NCBI RefSeq assembly: GCF_001563265.1
Contig: NZ_CP005083.1
Location: forward strand, 871,001-935,000
Direction of reading: 5' to 3'
Source of the DNA: Sphingobium sp. TKS
GTDB lineage: Bacteria > Pseudomonadota > Alphaproteobacteria > Sphingomonadales > Sphingomonadaceae
DNA: 64,000 nt
The notes below the pieces were generated by a model. It was given only the letters and a program-made list of their open reading frames with translations. It did no database searches and had not been told where the DNA came from. The position numbers and the translations under genes are program-made. This document shows positions 8,681 through 16,500 of the stretch, piece after piece (positions within the stretch are counted from its first letter, which is position 1; each line of letters begins with the position of its first letter).

Positions 8681-10518
8681 ACCACCTCGAGGGATACGCG
8701 GACCGATCCGTCTAGGTCTTGAGCTATGACAAGAGCCTTGCCGATGCAGACGCTTCGATCTGCGACCTCAGTGAACAAGAAATGCGACACCGGGTCGATC
8801 AACCATTTCGTCAAAGCTGTTATTGCGCCGCGCCCGCCCATTGTTGCATCGATTTCGCCAGCTACACTTTCCAAAAACGCGCGTTCATTCGCGATCCGAA
8901 CCGTTCGGATGCCGTACTTGTCCTGCAGTTGTGCTCTGAGAGGGCCGATCTTGCTGCGCAAAATCTCGACCAAGAAGCCCTTATCGCGCACGAAATTGAA
9001 TGCGACGATATTGTCGCCGATCCGGTTCAGCAGCTCTGGTCGTCCCATCTCGCGTACAAAATGGTCTCGCACCCTGCGTTTGAAAGCGGCTCGGGTTTCC
9101 TCGTCACTGGCCGCTGGGTCGATCTCGGCCGCGCCAATATTCGAAGTGAAAATGATGATTGCCTCGGAAAAACTGACCGTTTGTCCGCGGCCATCCGTGA
9201 GACGGCCGTCCTCGAGAATCTGCAGGAACTTATCGAGTATCCGTACGTGGGCTTTCTCAATCTCATCGAAGAGAAGCACGCAAAACGGTCGCTTGCGGAT
9301 CGCATTGGTGAGCTGTCCGCCTTCCTCGTAGCCGACGTAGCCCGGTGGTGCGCCAATCAGCCGCTGATCGCTGTGCTCGTGATTGAACTCGGACATATCG
9401 AAGCGAATGAAGGCTTCCTCATCTCCGAACAGAAATTCAGCGAGAGCCTTGGCCAATTCCGTCTTGCCAACACCGGTCGGCCCTACAAAAAAGAGGGTTC
9501 CCTTGGGCATGCGCTGCCGTTTGGAATGTTGAAGTCCTGCCAGCCCGGTAAAGGCTCGTATCGTAGCCGCAGTGACCTTATCGATGGCGTGAGATTGACC
9601 CTTGACCCGCTCCGCGAGCATTTCCGGCATCGCGAGGAGCTTGTCGCGGCTAAGAGCCTCCCACGCACTTGTTTGAATGCCATGGCGATACAGACTTAGC
9701 AGTTGCTCTGAGGTCAACTCTTCGGTTGCCGCGGATTTACGGGACAATTCTTCAATATTGAGGAGGTCCTGAAACGACATCCCGTCGAGTGCATCGACGA
9801 GATCCTCGTAGGCTACCTGCCCAGGCTTGGGCTGATTCTTCAATTTCCATCCATGGAGCCGATCTCCAAGTAGCATCAGTCGCTCTTCTCGATCAGGCAG
9901 AGGAACAACAACCTCGCGGACATGGGCAGGGCCCGGTAACATTGAGAGCGGAAGTGCCTGTGCGTTCGGCGAAACCAGAATCAGAAGATTGGCTGTCCCC
10001 CTCGCTTCCGTATCAGCCCGTCCGATGATCGCCTTGGCAAGCCGGGCCAGGATATCGCGTTCTGCCTGAGATGGCTGCTGACCAGAAAAGAAGGCAAAAT
10101 TTGCCAGATTGACGACGAACGCTGTTGGCCGATCTGTGCCATCAACCATCGCTGTCAGCATAACCGCAACGAAGTCGTCGATGGTTACGCGGGTCGATTT
10201 GGGTCCGCTGTCGAAATGCTCGTCTGGGGCAATCGCATAGGCAGAGCCTTGCGTTTCAGCCGGTCCTACGGCGCTCGCAAGATCCTCCCATCTGGCCGCA
10301 TCGCGCCCGCTCACCCCCGTCACGAGATCCCACTCGATGACCGTTTCAAACGGACCTTCCCTGAGAGTTTCGGCGACGAGCAGCGGCACACGCTGATATT
10401 CCATCGTCCATGGATTTCTACGCAGATCATGGACTTCGCCGTGGACCACGATGCATGGGACCAGCCCTGCGTGGGTTTCGAGACTGCGCAACCAAACCGG
10501 ACGGTGCACCGTGCTCAT
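8677..10518 (-). CDS. ClpB-like AAA+ ATPase with degenerate first AAA half (operon gene 4)
   Basis: Protein of 613 aa. Residues ~300-613 are a complete ClpA/ClpB D2-type AAA+ module: Walker A GPTGVGKT (346-353), pore loop GYVGYEEGG (393-401), Walker B LLFDEIEKAH (415-424), sensor 1 TSN (458-460), arginine in LLNRI (499) and sensor-2 region MGGRGA (~560). Residues 1-290 have an AAA-like order of strands (TVIEWDLVTG, PTAFVVNLANF, NLLILVSPN, then a lid-like VVPLPDREERLMLLGDRL) but no Walker A, so this half looks inactive. There is no ClpB N-domain and no M-domain coiled coil. A 4-bp overlap on each side couples it to its neighbours. Protein remodelling or unfolding of an operon partner is a reasonable inference; substrate unknown. 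Confidence 0.88.
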   Translation of the reverse strand: MSTVHRPVWLRSLETHAGLVPCIVVHGEVHDLRRNPWTMEYQRVPLLVAETLREGPFETVIEWDLVTGVSGRDAARWEDLASAVGPAETQGSAYAIAPDEHFDSGPKSTRVTIDDFVAVMLTAMVDGTDRPTAFVVNLANFAFFSGQQPSQAERDILARLAKAIIGRADTEARGTANLLILVSPNAQALPLSMLPGPAHVREVVVPLPDREERLMLLGDRLHGWKLKNQPKPGQVAYEDLVDALDGMSFQDLLNIEELSRKSAATEELTSEQLLSLYRHGIQTSAWEALSRDKLLAMPEMLAERVKGQSHAIDKVTAATIRAFTGLAGLQHSKRQRMPKGTLFFVGPTGVGKTELAKALAEFLFGDEEAFIRFDMSEFNHEHSDQRLIGAPPGYVGYEEGGQLTNAIRKRPFCVLLFDEIEKAHVRILDKFLQILEDGRLTDGRGQTVSFSEAIIIFTSNIGAAEIDPAASDEETRAAFKRRVRDHFVREMGRPELLNRIGDNIVAFNFVRDKGFLVEILRSKIGPLRAQLQDKYGIRTVRIANERAFLESVAGEIDATMGGRGAITALTKWLIDPVSHFLFTEVADRSVCIGKALVIAQDLDGSVRVSLEVV

Positions 10519-11708
10519 TTGCTGCGCCCCCCCGCGCTATCGGGCAAACGCTTTTCCGATTTTCCGATCATGTCTGGGTTTTGCCAGGAGATGCTCTCCT
10601 CTCCGAGTTCAATGCCGTAAATATCCTGCAACTTGGGCAAAACCTTATCTGCGTCCTCGAGGCAGGCCTGCCCCTGATAGTGGTCAAATTTGTAGCTCAT
10701 CTCATCCAGCTTCACTCGAAATGCCGCCTGCGCACCCGAGGGACGCTGTGCCTTGATCACCACGGCGCCAGCTTCTCCGCCTTCGAGCTTTGGCTCGGCA
10801 ATAACGAAGCCTGCACTGCGCAACTCGCGTAGTAGTCCGCTGACTACATGCCTTCGAGCAGCTTCCTGTAGGGCGCGATCGTCAGCCGCCTGGCGTATCG
10901 CCGAAAGGTGGTCATCCAGACTTTGCATGTCCATCTGACCGCCAATGACCCGAGACTGCAATTGCCGGATCTCAGCCAATGCCACATCGTCGTGCAGTTG
11001 TGAGAACACGGCCAGTGCGTCTTCCAAGACTGCTTCCATATCGCGCTGCGCCTCTTCGCGTTGTTCAGAAAGCTGCAGTGCTTCGGCTTTCGTTCTGGCG
11101 CTCGCCGTCACCGCCTCGAGGCGGACCTTGAGGTTACTCTGGATTTGATCCAGCTCTTGCAGATTAATCTCACTCCGCTCGATTTCTTGGCGCAATGCCA
11201 TCAGGTCTGACTGGCCGAGATCCCGCTCAACCGGTCCGGCCAATGACAGACGTGCTTGGTGGATCATGGCGAGCAAGTCTTCGCGTACAGCCTGCTCGCG
11301 AACCATTGCCTCTGCGCGAGCATCGCGTTCGAACGCCATTCGGTCCCGTGCGGCGTCACGTTCCGCTTGCAATGCCGCTTCGGTAGCATCTCTCTCGGCT
11401 ACCTGCGCCGTACGACGATTTTCACGTGCCCGCGAGCCAATTGACCGCATCATGGCTGAGAGGCGCTTGTTCTCTTCTCGCGCCGCCTCTGGGTCTTGTA
11501 CAAGCAAGCGTTCGACCTGAGCGAGCACGTCGCGGCAAGCGGCATAGTCGCCTGCAACGTAGATATCCAATTCCTGCGCCCTCAGAGCATCAAGGCGCTC
11601 CCTGTTTTTTGCAGCGAAGGCCTCTGTCGTGCTCCTGACCCGATTGAGATACATTTGCCTGCGTTGACGAGCCTCGATCGCCCAGCGTCGATCCGCGACA
11701 TAGCTCAT
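10515..11708 (-). CDS. Coiled-coil protein of unknown function (operon gene 3)
   Basis: Protein of 397 aa, dominated by long charged heptad-like stretches rich in Ala, Glu, Arg and Gln from about residue 10 to 290 (for example REENKRLSAMMRSIG and RQEIERSEINLQELDQ), then a small globular C-terminal part (residues ~295-375: FVIAEPKLEGGE, FRVKLDEMSYKFDHYQG). There is no signal peptide, membrane segment or recognisable catalytic motif. It may be a scaffold linking the ATPase and the nuclease or helicase. Both ends overlap neighbours by 4 bp (11705-11708 and 10515-10518). I do not recognise the family. Confidence 0.8.
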   Translation of the reverse strand: MSYVADRRWAIEARQRRQMYLNRVRSTTEAFAAKNRERLDALRAQELDIYVAGDYAACRDVLAQVERLLVQDPEAAREENKRLSAMMRSIGSRARENRRTAQVAERDATEAALQAERDAARDRMAFERDARAEAMVREQAVREDLLAMIHQARLSLAGPVERDLGQSDLMALRQEIERSEINLQELDQIQSNLKVRLEAVTASARTKAEALQLSEQREEAQRDMEAVLEDALAVFSQLHDDVALAEIRQLQSRVIGGQMDMQSLDDHLSAIRQAADDRALQEAARRHVVSGLLRELRSAGFVIAEPKLEGGEAGAVVIKAQRPSGAQAAFRVKLDEMSYKFDHYQGQACLEDADKVLPKLQDIYGIELGEESISWQNPDMIGKSEKRLPDSAGGRSK

Positions 11709-13585
11709 TGGTTTACACCTGTTTTGATGCTCTTGGATGCGCTGAGAAAGCTCTTCGCGTTCATCCAGTGGATGCCATAAGGTTTACAGCGCAGCAGGAA
11801 GTCGTGGTCTTCGCTCACGAGAACGACCTCATAGCCTCGCTGTCGGTATGGGATCAGGGCAGCAATAATCGCCCCGTCATTATTCCGATTGTCTCCCGGG
11901 GCGAGCAAGCTGCGATCAGAAAATGGAGCTGTCCAGCGCTCTCGCGGCAATTCATCAATGGCGCGTAGATTGCTGCGGCTGGCGATACGAAACGCTGCGC
12001 TATCAGTCTTTTTCCGCTCGACCTCGGCAGCTACGACCTGCGGGTTCACCAGGAAATCTGTCGGCTGGAGGCTTGCAACGAGTTCACCATTCTGAATGAA
12101 GGACGATGTATCAAAGGCGATTACCCTCGTGCACGACTGCGGGACAGGCGCAATATCTTTGCTGCCTGCTGCAGGCCCGGACATCATGGCCTGTGAGGAA
12201 GGGAAAAGTTCTGCAAATCCAGGATAAGCCGCGCGGAGACGGACCAATCGCTCATCGCTGGGTAGCCTGTCTCGCAAGGTCGCAAGAATCGAAGGAGGAA
12301 GGCTCTTCAGAGCGTTGACGATCCCTATCGTCCATTGCTTCCCATCCAACGGGCTAGCTGGCCTTTCATCCAATCTGCGCCAGAATTCTGCCGGATCGAG
12401 CCAGAACGCTGGCAGGATGGCGATCTCCGGAGAGTCCGAGTACTGGCATTCGGTTTCAAGCGCCTCGACCACATCGCTCCAGGCCGACCCATCCCGTGCG
12501 AAACCGGGTGCGGGCCGGTAAACACCGATATCTGCGTGCAGACCATTCCATGTGACCGGGAGGCGCAAGTATTCTTGCCCTCCATTGGTATAAAAAATTC
12601 CCGAAAGGCCTGAATTATCACTGCGCGGGTACGCGACCTGTCGAGCTCGCTGCGCCGAAGTGCCTTCAAGAAATGACGGTTCAAAGGCTTGCTCTGCCGC
12701 ATCGAGAACGACATGAACAACTGATGGCGGCAAGGCGAGGCTGGCAAGCGCCTGGGCGGGAATGCCGCGTGTCAAAACTAGACCGCTCAGATTGTCCGGT
12801 ACGTTAAGGTCAATCGAAAGGCCCGTGCCTCCCAGCGACGACCAATCGACAGTTGCGCTGGGAGTGCTCGGCAGAAGCCAGGAGCCTCGAACTCGCTGGC
12901 TGAGCCCACGTAGATAGTCGGTCTGCCGGGGATCTTCACATTCGACAGATAGTTCGCCGTCTTGGACGACAAGCCCCGCCGTCACACGCCGCCAGCCATG
13001 ACCAAGCAGTTTCGGGACAGCGGAGTAAAGCTGCACATCGTCGCGCAATTCGCTTCGGAGTTCGCGCTCGACCCAATGCGTGGGCAAATGGGCCAGGAAG
13101 GGTTCGGCCGGTACGCAGAAGTCGCGCACCTCGTTCTCGTCGGGTGCTAGAGTGGCGACGTCGACGATCTCATCTAGAACCGGATCAAAGAATCGCTCTA
13201 TTTTGCGGGCCTGGGCCGCATGGAGGTCGATCATCGGTGACCCGCTTTGACGCGCTTTATCCCCCGCACTTCGTCCTGGGGCGAGGTCAATGATCCGCAG
13301 CGAGGATGGATCGATCCCAACTTCTCCAATCTGATGAACCCGGCCACGTTCGATCAAGTCCTCCAGCACGTCGGGCAAGATTTCTCGGGCACCAGACACC
13401 CCGTAGAGCAGGCGAAAAAGCTCAGGAATGGGCACAGATGCCAGCGCGTTTCCGCTGCGATGAAACTCCAGCACAGCAGCTTCCAAAGCCCTATGGAGTG
13501 GCGTTAATTCCGGAAGGAGACGGTACGATGCCTCCGCCTGAAGGTGCAGGACCGGAAACCAAACAGAAAGTGATCCAAGCCTCAT
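11705..13585 (-). CDS. Large protein with C-terminal PIN-like nuclease domain (operon gene 2)
   Basis: Protein of 626 aa. Residues ~487-615 look like a PIN nuclease: VIAFDTSSFI (Asp492), VVAAEVERKK (Glu521/523), NNDGAIIAAL (Asp570) and VLVSEDHDFLLRC (Asp593/595), the spaced acidic residues that bind metal in PIN RNases, with a CKPYGI strand after the last. The first ~480 residues are not recognised; they are mixed alpha/beta, with VHVVLDAAEQAF and LPVTWNGLHADIGVYRP, and could be an effector-regulating or sensing part. Start at 13585 gives a 4-bp overlap with the helicase gene stop; the end overlaps the coiled-coil gene by 4 bp. The likely activity is RNA cleavage; the target is unknown. Confidence 0.8.
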   Translation of the reverse strand: MRLGSLSVWFPVLHLQAEASYRLLPELTPLHRALEAAVLEFHRSGNALASVPIPELFRLLYGVSGAREILPDVLEDLIERGRVHQIGEVGIDPSSLRIIDLAPGRSAGDKARQSGSPMIDLHAAQARKIERFFDPVLDEIVDVATLAPDENEVRDFCVPAEPFLAHLPTHWVERELRSELRDDVQLYSAVPKLLGHGWRRVTAGLVVQDGELSVECEDPRQTDYLRGLSQRVRGSWLLPSTPSATVDWSSLGGTGLSIDLNVPDNLSGLVLTRGIPAQALASLALPPSVVHVVLDAAEQAFEPSFLEGTSAQRARQVAYPRSDNSGLSGIFYTNGGQEYLRLPVTWNGLHADIGVYRPAPGFARDGSAWSDVVEALETECQYSDSPEIAILPAFWLDPAEFWRRLDERPASPLDGKQWTIGIVNALKSLPPSILATLRDRLPSDERLVRLRAAYPGFAELFPSSQAMMSGPAAGSKDIAPVPQSCTRVIAFDTSSFIQNGELVASLQPTDFLVNPQVVAAEVERKKTDSAAFRIASRSNLRAIDELPRERWTAPFSDRSLLAPGDNRNNDGAIIAALIPYRQRGYEVVLVSEDHDFLLRCKPYGIHWMNAKSFLSASKSIKTGVNQ

Positions 13586-16500
13586 GCGGGGCGATCCCCT
13601 GATCGGCGCGCCCGTGGCCCGAGGATGTCTTGCGCTCGCCAGAGCCCGCCTGCATCCCTGATATCGTCGATGATCTGGCCGTAAACGCGGGTCCGCCGCG
13701 GCGGGCCGCCATCGACAGGCTCGATCGCAACCTCGAAGCTCTCAAACGTCTTTCGCGCACCGATTACGACCAAAAGGTCGCGCGCACGGGAAAATGCGAC
13801 ATTGATTCTCTCGAATTTCGCCGGGTTCGAATTGCGCCCCAAGCGCCCCTTTTGTGGAGATCGGTTACGGACCATGCTGACGATGACGATATCTGCTTCC
13901 TTGCCCTGCAACCGGTCCACAGTCTCGACATCGATCCGTTGCTCATTGAATCGGGAGCCGAGCTTTTCCCGAAGGCTTGCCTGGATCAGGCGCTTCTGAC
14001 GATTGTAGAAGGTCGCTACTGCGATAGTCTTCTTGCGCTGCTCCCTCGCGCAGCCATCGACAATGTCCGCGACTAGTTGGGCAACCAGCCGCGCCTCAAG
14101 TTGGTTGCCGATGCCGCCGTTTTCACTGTCTTCAAAGGCTGGCTTGCCCGCATCATCCTCAGAACTATCAACCCAGAGCGCATGTTGGTGCGGGGACAGA
14201 TAGTGCCCCCCGGTCCGCGAGTGTAGGGTGAGGCCGTGCGTTCGCCAGGACCACTCGGCAGTTTCGTCTGAACCATCCGGGTCGACCAATCCGGATTCCA
14301 ACCGGCCGTCGTAGAAACGGTTGACCAGCGCCATGATCTGCGGGTGCATGCGGTATTGGGTATGCAGCGCGGCCCTGGACTTCGCATCGATTTCGGCGAA
14401 GCCGTCACGGAACAGCGAAGCGGTGGTCAACCGCTCGTACTTGCGAAGCAGTTCGACTTCGCGCTCAAGCGCTTCAGGATCCTCATCTTCGGTCCGCAAT
14501 CTGTCTGATTGCCCGCTTGTCGCGAAATCGAATGTTGGAGGAAGCTGGCGATGATCTCCCACAAGGATGGTCTTGGGCGCCAACAGCATTGGCCGCAGCA
14601 GCTCAAGAGGGGTCGCCTTGCTCACCTCGTCGATGATCACCACGTCGAAGCGCGAGAACCCGGCATCCGAGAGGACACTGAAGTCGGAATTGCAGGTGAT
14701 ACCGATGACGTTGGCGTTGCGGATATATCGCTCCCCCATTCGGTCGGTAGCAGACGGATTTTCTGCCTGATTTTTGGCGTCGAGTACCCATTGATCGAGC
14801 AGCGGCAACCACGCTTTGAGCGGATCAAAGTCGTTAAGGCGAGCCTCCTGCAAGTCGGCATGATTTTGAACAGCGCCAATCGCTGCGGAGAGTTCACTTG
14901 GAACTTGATTCTGGTTGAGAAACCCTTCGATCTCCGACAGCAGTTTTCCAACTTTTTCTCCAACCGCATTCGCACGGCCTTGCGCATCGTCCAGCGACTG
15001 TTGTGCCCGCCGGAGTTGGCTCTCGGCTTGCGCGACAGTTAAAGAATTCTCCTCTTGCCCCTTTCGGTCTGGTTGACGTGACGATGGCAAATCCGGCCAG
15101 TCGGCAAGGACCGCAGTCCTCACCTGCAACATTGCTGTCTCGCGGTGATTATCTTCCGAATTCAATTGAGGCTGGAGTGCGCGAACCCTCTCTTGCACTT
15201 GGCGATTTAGAGCCCCTGGTGAAACATCAAGGCGCACCGCTTTTCCATCAAATTTAGCCAATAACTTGAGGAGATCGGCTGCATCCGCAGCGAGAGCAGG
15301 CAAAAACAGCGATGGATCCCAGTCTGAGGCATGGGCCAAGGCATCATGCGCCATAGCCCACCATTTTATGCGCGCATCGCTCTCCAACTCGCACCCCTCG
15401 CGGTGAAGAAGTTCAGTGAGCCGCTCTTGTGCTGCGCTCAAATCGCGCTCGCGGCGCTGGAGGTCTGATCCAATGGCCGCTCGATCACGCTCGAGCTTCC
15501 GGGCGCGTTCCAGCCAAATCTGCCAATGCTCAACGTCGTCCGCCAGTCCATGGAAAGGATCGCGGACTGCAGCTTCCACGTGATCTGCGGCCAAACGATA
15601 CCAGTCGCCGATCGCTGAAGACTTTTTCTTGTCACCCTCAACCCTGCTTAGCCAAAGAGGGCGAGCCTCAGGATCTTCGATTAATCGCTCAAGTGCATTC
15701 TCAACCGCGAGGTTCGTCTGCGAGGCAATAAGGACCCGTTGTCCAGATCTAACGAAATGCGCGCAGGCCGCCGCAATCATCGTCGTTTTTCCGGTTCCGG
15801 GCGGTCCCTGAATGTAGGCAATTTCGGGAGCCGCAAGCATGACTTCCACCGCACGAGCCTGATCTTCGTTAAGGCGGTACAGGGTGGCAATTCCCGCATT
15901 GAGAAGTCGGCCTGATTTTGCCATCGGCCTCGACACTTGCGAAACATTAAAAATCGACGCCATCAAGTAGGGTGCGGCGGTCAGCCGGCTCCTATGCTTG
16001 CCTCCAGGCGCGAGGAATTGAAGCTGTCTCAGCGCATCTCGGTATCGTGCAATCTGTGTGCGAGCGCCGGCCGCTTCCGACATATTGCGCAATCCGAAAG
16101 ATGCATCGTCAGGGAGTTCCGCTAGAGCTGCCGCATCTCTGACCCCAAGCACAATGCGAACAGATCTGGCTGCGCCATTAGGCCAAGGACAGTGCCTTGA
16201 GATATCGATCGTTGGGTTTTCTTCGACGACTTCGACACTGTCGCATCGAAAACTGCTTGCGGTGCTACCCAACTGTTCTTGAGCGCCCCATTGGAAAAGT
16301 TCCATACGCGGCTGTGAGCCAGCAAACTTCGGCCCGGATGTGAGCATCCGTGCAACCTGCTTAGTCTCGCAGAAGAGGTATCCTTCCCAGATGCGTCCCT
16401 TCCATTCTCCCGGACCAAGAATCGCCGAGGGAGCCCTTCGAAGGATCTGTTCATCGGCCCAGTCAAGGTAGCCGCGCCAGTCACGAAGGCGACCTTCGAG

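Noticed and set aside
8677..10518. Housekeeping ClpB/ClpA chaperone
   Set aside because: Lacks the N-domain, M-domain and first Walker A, and is locked in the five-gene operon.
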